Below, one piece after another: positions 18,967 through 27,409 of a stretch of DNA of 64,000 nt. The stretch is from Jaenimonas drosophilae (taxonomy: Eukaryota > Euglenozoa > Kinetoplastea > Trypanosomatida > Trypanosomatidae): positions 62,001 to 126,000 of the forward strand of contig JASAON010001653.1 of the NCBI GenBank assembly GCA_030849065.1, in the 5' to 3' direction. The notes below the pieces were generated by a model. It was given only the letters and a program-made list of their open reading frames with translations, had not been told where the DNA came from and did no database searches. How positions within the stretch are numbered: position 1 is the first letter of the stretch; the number at the start of each line of letters is the position of its first letter. The position numbers and the translations under genes were made by a program.

Positions 18967-20595
18967 ATGACCGTCATCTCTGCCGGTATCGTCAACAGCA
19001 ATGGTCGCATTGTCCTTGCGCGCCAATTCACCGAGATCAGCCGCGTTCGCATAGAAGGCCTCCTATCCGCATTTCCCCGCCTTCTCGAGACCTCCGCCAA
19101 CCGCACCATCACCACTTATATTGACTCCGAGTCAGTACGCTACGTTTACCAACCTCTGGAGGACACCATGTATCTTGTTCTCGTCACCACAACAACGAGC
19201 AACATTGTTGAGGACCTCGCCACCCTCCACCTCATGGGCCGATTGATTCCCGAGTACACCGAGGGTGGCATCACAGAGAGTAGCCTCGAGGCCAACGCCT
19301 TCCACATCTTCTTTGCCTTTGACGAGGTTGTGGTTGGCGGCAAGCGGGAGAACGTGTTTTTGGAGCAGGTTCAGACCTACCTCGAGATGGACTCCCACGA
19401 AGAGCGCAGGGCCCTCGAACTCAAGCGGCAGCAAATTGAGAATGCGAAGCACATCACCAACGAGCAGGCGCGCATCATTCGCCAGAGGAAGTTGGCGGGC
19501 GAAATGTCTGGCGGCGGTGCCTACGGTGGCATTGGCTCCGATGACGTGCGCGGTGGGGGCGGCGGCTACGGTGGAGATGGCGGCTACGGCCAACACTACG
19601 GTGGTGGTGGTGGTCAATCCGTCAGCTACGGCCAGACGGAGACGCACAGCTCGTACAGTGGTGCCTATGGCGGCGGTGGTGGTGGCAGCAGCGCAGCTGT
19701 CAGTGCGGCCGCCGCGCCACGCTCCGTCATGAGCCTCAACAAGGCCCGCAAGGCCGATAAGCTGAGCAAGGTTCAGCAGGAGGTGGGTCGCTCTGGGGGT
19801 GGTGGACGGACTCCTCCACCCATGACAACACCTCCACCAACAGCAGCGCCAGCACCCGCGGCAACGGGCTCGGAGGGGGTCAACGTGGTGATTCAGGAGC
19901 GCATCTGCTCCGTCCTGGGCCGTGATGGTGAGCCATCTGCCGCGACGGACATCAAGGGAGAGCTGACCGTCTTCATCGCCGACCCACAGATGGACCACGT
20001 GAAGCTCCACTTGGCCCCGCTCAGCAACGAGTTCACCTTTCGCGCTCATGCCAAGATTAACAAGACCATGTTTTCGGCCGATCACGTCTTGTCCATGGCG
20101 GACAACAAGCCCTTCCCAGTGCAGCAGCCCGTTACCATTCTCCGCTGGAAACTTAACAACCCGGGATCGATTCAGGCTCCAGTGGCCTTCACCTGCTGGC
20201 CTGAACAGAATAGCATCGTCATTGAGTACGAGCTCAAGAACGCCAACGCCCCTCCCTTAGATACGATGCAGCTACAGGTGCCGCTCTATGGGGCGGCGGC
20301 TGGCAACATCGTGGCCAGTGTGGGCGAGGCGCAGCTCCAAGGCGGGTGCGTGCTGTGGACGGTCCCCGTCGTTGATGGGCTACGCAACTCGAGCGGCAAC
20401 ATTGAGATTCACCTCAACTCGGAGCCCACGATGGACGAGACTGCTGAAGTCTTCTTCCCCGTCAACATTCAGTTCTCGTCGGCGGTGAGCGTGGGAATGG
20501 TACATGTGAAGGAGGTCGTGGATATGGAACACGGAAACCCTATTCGCTTTGGCCAAACTAGCGCTCTGGTGGCCGACGGCTTCCAGATTGAGTAG
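18967..20595 (+). CDS. Coatomer subunit delta (delta-COP)
   Basis: 542 aa, normal for the family. Residues 1-~140 are the longin-type N-terminal domain (MTVISAGIVNSNGRIVLARQ, then FTEISRVRIEGLL and YVYQPLEDTMYLVLVTTTTS). A helical segment ~140-178 follows, and a mu-homology domain occupies ~300-542 (IKGELTVFIADPQMDHVKLH, FPVQQPVTILRWKLN, ending FQIE). Role: COPI vesicle coat, retrograde Golgi-to-ER transport, complexed with beta-COP. Unusual: the linker at about 182-242 is a Gly/Tyr/Gln/Ser-rich low-complexity stretch (repeats of GGGGYGG, GYGQHYGG, SSYSGAYGG type), which I do not know from other delta-COPs. Confidence 0.95.
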   Translation: MTVISAGIVNSNGRIVLARQFTEISRVRIEGLLSAFPRLLETSANRTITTYIDSESVRYVYQPLEDTMYLVLVTTTTSNIVEDLATLHLMGRLIPEYTEGGITESSLEANAFHIFFAFDEVVVGGKRENVFLEQVQTYLEMDSHEERRALELKRQQIENAKHITNEQARIIRQRKLAGEMSGGGAYGGIGSDDVRGGGGGYGGDGGYGQHYGGGGGQSVSYGQTETHSSYSGAYGGGGGGSSAAVSAAAAPRSVMSLNKARKADKLSKVQQEVGRSGGGGRTPPPMTTPPPTAAPAPAATGSEGVNVVIQERICSVLGRDGEPSAATDIKGELTVFIADPQMDHVKLHLAPLSNEFTFRAHAKINKTMFSADHVLSMADNKPFPVQQPVTILRWKLNNPGSIQAPVAFTCWPEQNSIVIEYELKNANAPPLDTMQLQVPLYGAAAGNIVASVGEAQLQGGCVLWTVPVVDGLRNSSGNIEIHLNSEPTMDETAEVFFPVNIQFSSAVSVGMVHVKEVVDMEHGNPIRFGQTSALVADGFQIE

Positions 20596-20800
20596 GAACC
20601 CTCGCATCAATCATGATTGATTAGGGAGCGCTGACATATCTTTTGCGCGGCCCCCTTATTTGTCATGGGTGATGCTCACCTTGTTCGAGTGGCCCACATC
20701 GTGGATGCGAAGAAAAAAACAATTATTGCGTCTGTTATTGTTGTCTATCTTGGTTATGAAATATGATCTATGCTTTTTAATAAAAAAAATCCGCCTTCAT

Positions 20801-20842
20801 ATCTTCTTCCCTGTCTTTCCTTCTGTCTTTGTGTTATCGTAG
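20801..20842 (+). promoter_or_regulatory. Predicted trans-splice acceptor for eL39
   Basis: Pyrimidine-rich run (20801-20836) ending ATCGTAG, AG 20841-20842, 29 nt before the ATG. An alternative AG is at 20864-20865. Confidence 0.65.
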
Positions 20843-20871
20843 GTAGTGTCATCACTTTTCAACAGGTAATC

Positions 20872-21027
20872 ATGGGACGCTTTAAGCCACTCGCCGTCAA
20901 GAAGAAGTACGCCAAGAAGATCACCCAGAACAAGCCTGTGCCCTACTGGATCCGCATGCGTACCGGCAACCGTATTCGCTGGAACGAGAAGCGCCGCCAC
21001 TGGCGCCGCACGAAGCTCAACTACTAA
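20872..21027 (+). CDS. RPL39: 60S ribosomal protein eL39
   Basis: 51 aa, the standard length. Near-diagnostic sequence: [40 protein letters not shown] and terminal NY. The start is ATG 20872, just after the predicted acceptor; the frame is open further upstream but that part falls before the acceptor. eL39 lines the nascent-peptide exit tunnel. It is the last recognisable gene of the + unit. Confidence 0.97.
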   Translation: MGRFKPLAVKKKYAKKITQNKPVPYWIRMRTGNRIRWNEKRRHWRRTKLNY

Positions 21028-21277
21028 GAGCTGCGGTCCTGCTTGTTGGGCGGGGGAACTGCGTTGTGGATGCTGTCTCCATTCTGGAACCCCATCCTCC
21101 ACCACACACCCCGCCTCGATGAACACCCTGCCTTTTGGTTAATTTGATACTTTTTAAACAAACAAAATTCCCCATTGGACATGGCACGACACTGGCTTAG
21201 CAAGGTCACCCCGCTTAATTAACTTCACACAATCAAGCCATCCTCATCTCTCTCTTCTCTTCTTTCTTTTCTTCAAG
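21028..21277. other. 3' flank of eL39 in the convergent strand-switch region
   Basis: Ordinary AT-balanced sequence, no gene. It ends in a long pyrimidine tract that is listed separately. Confidence 0.6.
21241..21277 (+). promoter_or_regulatory. Orphan trans-splice acceptor with no gene behind it
   Basis: An almost pure C/T run (TCTCTCTCTTCTCTTCTTTC and on) ending TTCAAG (AG 21276-21277). It has the form of the best acceptors in the + unit, but no coding-like + strand ORF follows; the next 300 bp are aberrantly GC-rich. Confidence 0.55.
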
Positions 21278-21593
21278 GGTGCCGCCGGCCGCGCGGTCCG
21301 GGTGGAAATTCGGCCGATCCCGGCGCGGCCGATGGGCGTTCGGCGGCCCGCGGAGGGGGGCTGGCCCGCCCGCCAATGGGGGGGGCCGGCAACCCCTTCT
21401 GCGGGGGCTGGCGGAATGCCGGCTTTAAAATAGGGGGGTTTGGGGGTGTTCGCAAATTGTTCAATTGCGGGGGGGCCGCGGCGCCGCAGCAGCCGGTGCA
21501 AAAATGTCGGGGACGAAAATTAAGTAAGGGGCGGTTAGAAAGCAATCCCTCCGATAGTTTTGGCCGTGGGGTGGATAGGGTGCGGGAGGTCGC
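21278..21593. other. GC-rich, G-run-rich anomalous block at the convergent strand switch
   Basis: Composition changes abruptly after 21277: many runs of five or more G on the + strand (around 21354, 21375, 21403, 21434, 21442, 21470) and GGCCG/GCCGG-type words absent elsewhere. The short ORFs in it (for example + strand 21376-21597) look like no protein family. It ends at or close to the stop codon of the opposing gene (TAA at 21596-21594). Either a structured strand-switch element or low-quality/chimeric assembly sequence. Confidence 0.5.
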
Positions 21594-22292
21594 TTAGGAG
21601 ATGCGAGCGCTGTTCAAAGAAGCGGTGATGGGGCCCTTGCTGGTGCAGAAGGGAAGATCCTTCCAGCACACAACTCCGTCGGCGTTGGTGTGAACCTCCG
21701 CGATCACCTCCTCAAAGTTCTTGGCCAGCTTCTTCTTCAGCACCGGCTCGTAGGGCATTTCGTGGCCAGGAAAGACGATGCGCTCACCAATCCCCGTTCC
21801 TTCGGGAACGTTGAGGAGCACCACCGAGCGCTCACCAGCTCCAGCGCTGCTGGGATCGTGTGGGTCTTCGCCGACCGAGGCGCAGAGGACCATACCGTTG
21901 GAGGGGATACCAGCAATCTTGCGGGGCTCCAGGTTGGCGATGACCAGCACGAGGCGGTTAAGAAAGTCCTCCTCCTTCACGTGCTCCTGCAGGCCACTGA
22001 GGATCACGCGAGGTTCCCCACCAGTCATGGCGTTGAGCTCCTCGCCCAAATCAATCTTCTCAATGAAGAGCTTCGCGCTTTCCGGGTGCTTGGAGACCTC
22101 CGTGACCTTGCCCACAGCGAAGCAGCAGCGAGACATGGCGGTGGCATCGCCGGCGGGAGCAGCAGCGGGGGCGGCAGCCTTGGGCTTCTTCTCCGCCTTG
22201 GCCTTGGGAGCCGGTGGGGCCAAGTCAGCCAACAGACCTTCCATCAGCGGCATCGACCGACGAAGGAGTCGTCCTTCAATGTGGGAAGCCAT
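21594..22292 (-). CDS. EMAPII/Arc1-type tRNA-binding protein of the aminoacyl-tRNA synthetase complex
   Basis: 232 aa. An N-terminal ~25 residues precede an Ala/Lys/Pro-rich linker (~27-50), and the EMAPII-like OB-fold tRNA-binding domain covers ~55-232: FAVGKVTEVSKHPESAKLF, EPRVILSGLQ, VLVIANLEPRKIAGIPSNGM, VLCAS. The C-terminal extension (VHTNADGVVCWKDLPF) matches the EMAPII-specific part, so this is the AIMP1/Arc1/MetRS-tail type rather than a bare bacterial Trbp111. In trypanosomes a comparable protein (MCP2) sits in the multi-synthetase complex; orthology here is inference. Expected role: binds the tRNA elbow and concentrates tRNA for synthetases. First gene on the right side of the switch, transcribed leftward; predicted acceptor AG at 22341-22342. 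Confidence 0.88.
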   Translation of the reverse strand: MASHIEGRLLRRSMPLMEGLLADLAPPAPKAKAEKKPKAAAPAAAPAGDATAMSRCCFAVGKVTEVSKHPESAKLFIEKIDLGEELNAMTGGEPRVILSGLQEHVKEEDFLNRLVLVIANLEPRKIAGIPSNGMVLCASVGEDPHDPSSAGAGERSVVLLNVPEGTGIGERIVFPGHEMPYEPVLKKKLAKNFEEVIAEVHTNADGVVCWKDLPFCTSKGPITASLNSARIS

Positions 22293-22340
22293 CCGCGATT
22301 GAGAATTGGGTGTGTGAGGTAAATGAAGAATGAGTCGTTC

Positions 22341-22366
22341 CTACATCAGGACAATAAGAATAGGAA
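22341..22366 (-). promoter_or_regulatory. Predicted trans-splice acceptor
   Basis: On the - strand: TTCCTATTCTTATTGTCCTG then ATGTAG. The following ATG is the tRNA-binding protein start at 22292. Confidence 0.55.
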
Positions 22367-22499
22367 TGAAGAGGTGCGTGGTGATTGGCTGGTGTAGGTC
22401 GCAAGCAAATGGACGGGTAAAGAGAAAATCATCCAATCCTTCGGAAGGATGCACAACACCAGCAAGATGAAGATGCAGCATCATCATGCTGCCCCTTCC

Positions 22500-23069
22500 T
22501 CATTGTACCGATTGCGGTATAGAGGACTGCTCCTCCTCCACACGCCGCACATCATCGGAGTGTACCTCAGCTGGGACGTATAGCAACGGGCAGTTACCAA
22601 GGTGGGCGGTGTTGTAGTGGACCTCCATCAAGGCCAGTACGCTCGCCACTGACACATGCTGCAGACGTGCACTGCAGTCCTGTGAGGAGCTTGTGCTGCC
22701 GCCCTCCTCGGTTGCGAAGATGCGTCCCGCGCGTTCCACCAGCGTGATGGCTGAGTAAAATTTAAAGGGTCCGTGTGGGGGGCAAACGGCGAGGTGGGCG
22801 TAGAAGAAGGCCATGAACGCCACGTCCTTCTCGAGTGCCGCGACGCTCACGGAGATGGCCTCCTCGGAACACGTTCCGGCGGGGATCGGGAAGGTGCCAA
22901 AGAGATCATCCCCTAGGCCGAGGCCCAACCCGCGGTCGTCCCGCGCGGGGGAGAAGCCACCACCAACCGCCGCCAGACCGCTCAGCTGCGCACTCGTGAC
23001 GGAGGCGCTGTCGGAGCGACTTGTGTCGTCGTCCTCCTCACTTCCCGAGTAGATGTACGTTGGGAGCAT
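22500..23069 (-). CDS. Small protein of unknown function
   Basis: 189 aa from ATG 23069, chosen because a predicted acceptor (- strand CTTCTATAG, about 23091) lies between it and the upstream in-frame ATGs. Residues 1-60 are acidic/Ser- and Gly-rich; ~60-160 look folded (EEAISVSVAALEKDVAFMAF, FYAHLAVCPPHGPFKFYSAI, VASVLALMEVHYNTAHLGNC), with alternating beta and helix. No TM or known motif. I do not recognise a family; the hydrophobic pattern and G/C-ending codons support a real gene. Confidence 0.65.
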   Translation of the reverse strand: MLPTYIYSGSEEDDDTSRSDSASVTSAQLSGLAAVGGGFSPARDDRGLGLGLGDDLFGTFPIPAGTCSEEAISVSVAALEKDVAFMAFFYAHLAVCPPHGPFKFYSAITLVERAGRIFATEEGGSTSSSQDCSARLQHVSVASVLALMEVHYNTAHLGNCPLLYVPAEVHSDDVRRVEEEQSSIPQSVQ

Positions 23070-24260
23070 CTTCACCCGATGCCACTCTACTATAGAAGAT
23101 TGAGACAACATGGAGAAGGGCTCATGGTGAAGCACACATCCACGCACACACGCACGCATTTTTGTTTGGTGAGGAAGTGATGCATGGGTTGAAGGGGCAG
23201 TATTCGACGAGGTAAAACATTCGTACCATGTGCCCCCTCACTCCTCGCCCACACGTCCACACACGCACACACGGTGGAGGTCAACTGTTTCAGAGGAGAG
23301 GAGGGGGCCAAACAAGCATCTCACATCAATGGCTCAACGGGGAAGGGGGGGGAGTGGGTGTAGGTGATGCGGAGAGAGACACCACGCGGCGGAGGGAGGG
23401 TGTCCTTTGAGGGGTGTGGGTTGGGGCATGAGTGATGGGGAAGAACACTATGGGGGGTGATGGGTACAACCAACACGATGGGAGGGGGGAGAAGGCTCAG
23501 AAGCACTTTAATACTCCGCGTGTTTCTTTTCTGGTTTGACCTACAACAATTTCATGAGCGAGTCTCCGTCCAATCCAACTCATCCATCGCAAACAAACAA
23601 AGCAACAGAAAAGAAGCAAACACGACAACGACAACAACAAACCAAACCTTCATTCTCTCACGGCACAACATGTTATATAGAAAGGAGCGAAAAAGAGTGA
23701 AAAAGGGGCGTAAAAAAAGAAGCAAATTGTGCTTTCTTGGCGGATTATTACGTGGAGGGATTTGAAAGGATCGACGCACAAGCAGGCTCTGGCTTTGCCT
23801 TTACGTCGTCGTCGTCGTCCACACAAGTCATCAACCGCAATGCAGCGAAGACATCCATGGATTCTTCTTCTCCGTTGTTGAACGGAGAAGAACCACGAGT
23901 CCCATTGTGTGGTGCTGTTTGGGGTATATTGCGTTGTGAGTTGGAGAAGAGCTCCACACCCAACGTGGGTTGGCTGCCGTCAACGAATCACCCCCGTCAA
24001 TCTGAATGTTGCACACGTACAGCACACGCACACGCACACACACACATGCACATATACATCTTTGTGAGTCCCTTCGGATGGGCTTCGGTTCCATCCTTGT
24101 CGCGAGAGAGGAGAGCATGAAGACCGACATGCACCCTCACACATTTGTTTGCTATGTGCGCGTGTGCTTGCGTAGTGCGTGCTAACGTACCCACATCGTC
24201 GTACATCCTACTTCCATTCACCTCTACAGAAGCTGGGGGAGGCAGGCCACACTAGGCACA
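23070..24260. other. 1.2 kb spacer without a credible gene
   Basis: Contains purine-rich and CA-rich stretches (e.g. 24010-24050) and A-rich runs near 23690-23730. Short ORFs on both strands have no ATG at a sensible place or read as low-complexity. Several pyrimidine tracts occur, no assignable gene. Confidence 0.6.
23087..23118 (-). promoter_or_regulatory. Predicted trans-splice acceptor
   Basis: On the - strand CCCTTCTCCATGTTGTCTCA then ATCTTCTATAG; decides the ATG at 23069. Confidence 0.5.
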
Positions 24261-25457
24261 TCACAACAGAGTGTTGGGGGGAAGGGAGGAGGATGGTGGC
24301 GCGTCCTGCTGTGGCTTTGGTTGTTGGGGCAGAGCGAGTGCCGTCTCCTCTCCGTGCAGTGGCGGGGCTGCGCCGTCCTCCTCCTCCGCCACCGCAGAGA
24401 AGGCCGGGACGAGAGGGTGGTCAAGTTGGCTCTCCTGGTAAAAAGACGAGAGGCCCTTCTCAAGCAACACCCCTCCTCCCTCACCGGTGCTGTCGGCGCT
24501 GCTGACGGGCCGTGTTGCCGCAGCGGGCTGCACCGCCTCGTCCTCCGTGGCGTAATTGTGCCCACCACGCTCGGGCCGTGAGGAGGAGTGGTGGTCGGTG
24601 CTGCTGCCCAATCGCACCAGCCGGTGACGTTGGGTGAAGCTCGCCGCGAGGTTTTCATCAATGTCGTGGGTGTGGTGGGTGCGCCACAGACGAGTGCCCG
24701 ACAAGTTGCTGATGGAGAGGAGGACGAGACCAAAGAGGTCCACGATGGCCGCGATGGGGACGAGTATGCAGGGCTTCTTCAAGGTGCTGCCGCCGGTGTC
24801 GGTGCGCTGGCTGCACGTGAGATAGTACGCAAGGAAGCTCACCGTGAAGCCGGCCAAGAAGGCCAGGAAGACGAGGTTGACGACGGCAAGGAGGATGCCA
24901 ACGAGGCGGTCCACCTCTCTACGCCGGATCTCCTCCTCGCGGTGTTGTGCCTCGGCCTGCTCCGCCGAGATGGGATTGCCGCTCTCGCTGAGGGGCGGCT
25001 CGATGTGCGGGTGGAGGGCGGTGCCCGGGCCGCGGTTCATTTGCGAGGCGGCCTGGCGCGCGGTGGCATAGCGCACCCTCTCCCGCTGACGTCGTGCGTG
25101 GTGCCTCAACAACATCACAAAGAAGAAGATGCTAGTCACGAGAGATATGGTGGCGAGGATGGTGGCGAGGACGAGGAGCACCCGCGTCGCCTCCACGGCG
25201 GCGGTGTAGGTGTAGGCCGGCACGGCGCTGTGATCATGTATCTCGGCCGACTGGCCCCCCTTTGTGTTCTTCCGGTAGTACCAAACGTAGTAAGTGACGT
25301 CCACGTGGATGCCCGCGGAGGCGGATGGATAGAAGACGGCGATGGGCAGGAAGTGGGTGAGGAGGGTGAGCAGCAGCATGGCGGTGGAGAGGAGGATGAG
25401 GAGGCAGCGGGTGGCGGCAAAGCCCAGGAAGGACAAGCGCAGTCCGAGACGGGGCAT
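24261..25457 (-). CDS. Four-TM membrane protein, relative of the 17324-18358 protein
   Basis: 398 aa from ATG 25457 (frame open upstream only from GTG). Four predicted helices: ~17-43, ~92-116, ~186-209, ~226-250. The first loop has VTYYVWYYRK (54-63) with Trp at 59; TM3 is introduced by REVDRLVGILLAVV (VDRL at 182-185). The C-terminal ~140 residues are hydrophilic (His/Ser/Glu/Pro-rich). The helix spacing, the Trp at nearly the same residue number and VDRLxGILL are shared with the + strand protein at 17.3 kb, so the two are probably diverged paralogues. Amastin-like in plan, but the amastin signature is not complete. Surface or endomembrane location is inferred. Confidence 0.78.
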   Translation of the reverse strand: MPRLGLRLSFLGFAATRCLLILLSTAMLLLTLLTHFLPIAVFYPSASAGIHVDVTYYVWYYRKNTKGGQSAEIHDHSAVPAYTYTAAVEATRVLLVLATILATISLVTSIFFFVMLLRHHARRQRERVRYATARQAASQMNRGPGTALHPHIEPPLSESGNPISAEQAEAQHREEEIRRREVDRLVGILLAVVNLVFLAFLAGFTVSFLAYYLTCSQRTDTGGSTLKKPCILVPIAAIVDLFGLVLLSISNLSGTRLWRTHHTHDIDENLAASFTQRHRLVRLGSSTDHHSSSRPERGGHNYATEDEAVQPAAATRPVSSADSTGEGGGVLLEKGLSSFYQESQLDHPLVPAFSAVAEEEDGAAPPLHGEETALALPQQPKPQQDAPPSSSLPPNTLL

Positions 25458-26050
25458 GTTGATGTGTGTGTGCAAGTGAGTATGTCTGTGTAAGTGCACC
25501 TAGAATGGCGTGTGTGTGTGTGTGTGTGTGTGTTGCCAGGGACTGCTCCAGCGGCAGGGCAATCAGGTTGGCGGATATGAAAAGTGGAAAGGCCAAACCA
25601 CTCCCGCCCACGGAAACAATGATGAGGTGGATGATGTGTGTGTGGGTGTGTGGGGGTCCACCTAGTGACTGGGCACAACAAAAAAGACACAGAATTGAAA
25701 ACAAAAGAATCCTGAGCGTGAGTGTGTTGATCTGTTTCTGGTGCTAGAGAATCCGGGGAGGGCTCAACCAGCACGCAAAGAAGAAGAAGAAGATGAGGAA
25801 TAGAGTGAGATCCCGTATAGTGTACGATATATGCATCACTTCCGTGTTGTGTGTTCGTCCACGCACACCACCACACGTTCGTACCGACTTAGACGACCAA
25901 CTCGTTTAGTTAGTAACGAGGAAATGTGGATGGAGATAATGTGTTGTGGCTGCGTGTCTGTCGCAACCATCAAAGACTAATCGGAAGGACGGTGCCTACA
26001 CACCTTCCCACACATCATCATCATCATCATGGACCTATCACCCCATCTCT
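25458..26050. other. Spacer with TG microsatellite
   Basis: No gene. (TG)11 at 25510-25532; further TG-rich sequence near 25640-25660. CAT repeats near 26015-26030 fall in the 3' flank of COQ10. Confidence 0.6.
25510..25532. repeat. (TG)11 microsatellite
   Basis: Uninterrupted TG run, immediately upstream of the four-TM gene in its transcription sense; may replace the usual pyrimidine tract of that gene's leader. Confidence 0.9.
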
Positions 26051-27409
26051 CTAGGCCAACGTCTGCCGTGGACGTGATGGCGGCCCAAAGAGGCGCTCGC
26101 ACCGCCGCTCGAAGCTCCGGGTCATCATGGATACGATATTATTCATGATGAAGGTGCCATGAAGGCTGCTGCGAAACTCCAGCGCAACACGAAAGCGCAC
26201 CTCCACCGCCTGTGGGTGGCCAGGCACCGGCACAAAGGCCCAGTGGCAGCTCAGGTGGCGGAGGACTGACTTGCTCGAGGGGATCAACGAGGATGGATGA
26301 GCTGCCGTCGTGACGGCACGACGAAGAAGGCCGCTGAAGGAAAAGCCGCCATCGGCATCAGCACTGTTGTTGTTGGTGGTGGTGGTGTTGCTCTCGTCGT
26401 AGAGCTCCGCCACCACCTCCATGTTAGGAACGAGAGTCACCCGCGACGTGTACGATTCCTTGAGGAAGGCGAAACCAATGGTGAGGGTGGCTGCCATATC
26501 CACCACCTCCTGCGTGGATGATGATGATGTTGTTGTTGTTGGTGATGATGTACCTGTTGCTGCATCCGAGGACGTGTGTGGCTGACGTGGTCGGCTGTAG
26601 TGTACGACGCTCCCCTCGCACCAGGGCAGGAAGGAGCTGTACGCAGAAACATCGGCCACAACCTGATAAAGCTGCTCGGGTGACCAGCCCATGATGCAGT
26701 GCTCCGAATACACCCGACGCTGGGCAGATGAAGATGATGATGATGATGCGTTCCCTGTTGACGTGTGAGGTGGTGTTGGTGCTACGGGCTCGCTCGCCGC
26801 TGTTTCAGTAGCGGGGGAAGTCCTCGGAGGTGTGGCGGCGGATGAGATCCGCTTCATGGCACGTACAACCGCCGCACTTGGTCGCAGACTTATTCCCTCC
26901 ACGGTACCCCCACATCCATCAGCTCCACCTCCCCCGCCATGTGTTTGGTGGTGGTTGTGAAGAAGATGGTCCAGCCGCATGCCACGTCGTGCGGAGGAGT
27001 GCGCATCATAGCCGAGGTTGGTGTTGGCGGTACTACGGTGCACCGAACCCGGCGCGGCATGGGCGGTATTCAGTGAGCCGTAGTAGGGCCGCGCATCCGT
27101 GGCCGCAACGGGTGCGGGCATCCGCAGACGCTCCAGAGGAGATGCCACGGCAGCAGCGCGATGATGAAGGCCCACCTCCTCCACCTCTGGCATGGCTGTC
27201 GTTGTTGTTGTTGTTGTTGTTGCTGATCTCAATGGTGTGCTATGTGGGGGCATCTGCTCATCACCAAGGTTGCTGAAGGCGCGAGAAGAGGTCAGACAAT
27301 ACTGATGAGTGCCGCCCATCATGGCTGTGGGCGTGGCGCACATGTGGCGGCATGCGCGCAACGATGGCCATGCCGTAGCGCTACAACGAATCCGGAGTCC
27401 TGATGGCAT
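26051..27409 (-). CDS. COQ10: COQ10, mitochondrial coenzyme Q-binding START-domain protein
   Basis: 452 aa from ATG 27409; family members are usually 200-250 aa. The C-terminal ~210 residues are the COQ10 START domain: YSEHCIMGWSPEQLYQVVAD (M240), SAYSSFLPWCEGS, FAFLKESYTSRVTLVPN, and VRFRVALEFRSSLHG near the end. The N-terminus MPSGLRIRCSATAWPSLRAC is Arg-rich without acids, a fair mitochondrial presequence. Between them lies a ~190-residue Thr/Ser/His-rich region with a Thr8 run, and two Ser/Thr/Asn-rich inserts interrupt the START domain. Role: binds ubiquinone at the inner membrane and is needed for its efficient use in respiration. Start chosen because the acceptor (CTTCTCTCTCGCAG, AG ~27501-27502) lies just upstream. 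Confidence 0.9.
   Translation of the reverse strand: MPSGLRIRCSATAWPSLRACRHMCATPTAMMGGTHQYCLTSSRAFSNLGDEQMPPHSTPLRSATTTTTTTTAMPEVEEVGLHHRAAAVASPLERLRMPAPVAATDARPYYGSLNTAHAAPGSVHRSTANTNLGYDAHSSARRGMRLDHLLHNHHQTHGGGGGADGCGGTVEGISLRPSAAVVRAMKRISSAATPPRTSPATETAASEPVAPTPPHTSTGNASSSSSSSAQRRVYSEHCIMGWSPEQLYQVVADVSAYSSFLPWCEGSVVHYSRPRQPHTSSDAATGTSSPTTTTSSSSTQEVVDMAATLTIGFAFLKESYTSRVTLVPNMEVVAELYDESNTTTTNNNSADADGGFSFSGLLRRAVTTAAHPSSLIPSSKSVLRHLSCHWAFVPVPGHPQAVEVRFRVALEFRSSLHGTFIMNNIVSMMTRSFERRCERLFGPPSRPRQTLA
27200..27222. repeat. (GTT)n run coding for Thr8 in COQ10
   Basis: Trinucleotide run within the low-complexity part of COQ10; read on the - strand as ACA/ACG-type Thr codons. Confidence 0.8.

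Noticed and set aside
19132..20085. 317-codon open frame opposite delta-COP
   Set aside because: Antisense shadow of a certain gene, no recognisable motif.
21376..21597. 73-codon + strand ORF after the orphan acceptor
   Set aside because: Composed of Gly/Arg/Asn residues from G runs in the anomalous block; no protein-like pattern.
23670..23765. Lys/Arg-rich peptide on the + strand (MLYRKERKRVKKGRKKRS) reminiscent of tiny ribosomal protein eL41
   Set aside because: Wrong strand for the unit, lacks the eL41 residue pattern, and is produced by an A/G-rich tract.
23748..23963. 71-codon - strand frame ending VKAKPEPACASILSNPST
   Set aside because: Begins at TTG; the only internal ATG leaves ~36 residues and no clear acceptor was found. 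Could be a very small gene but not supported.
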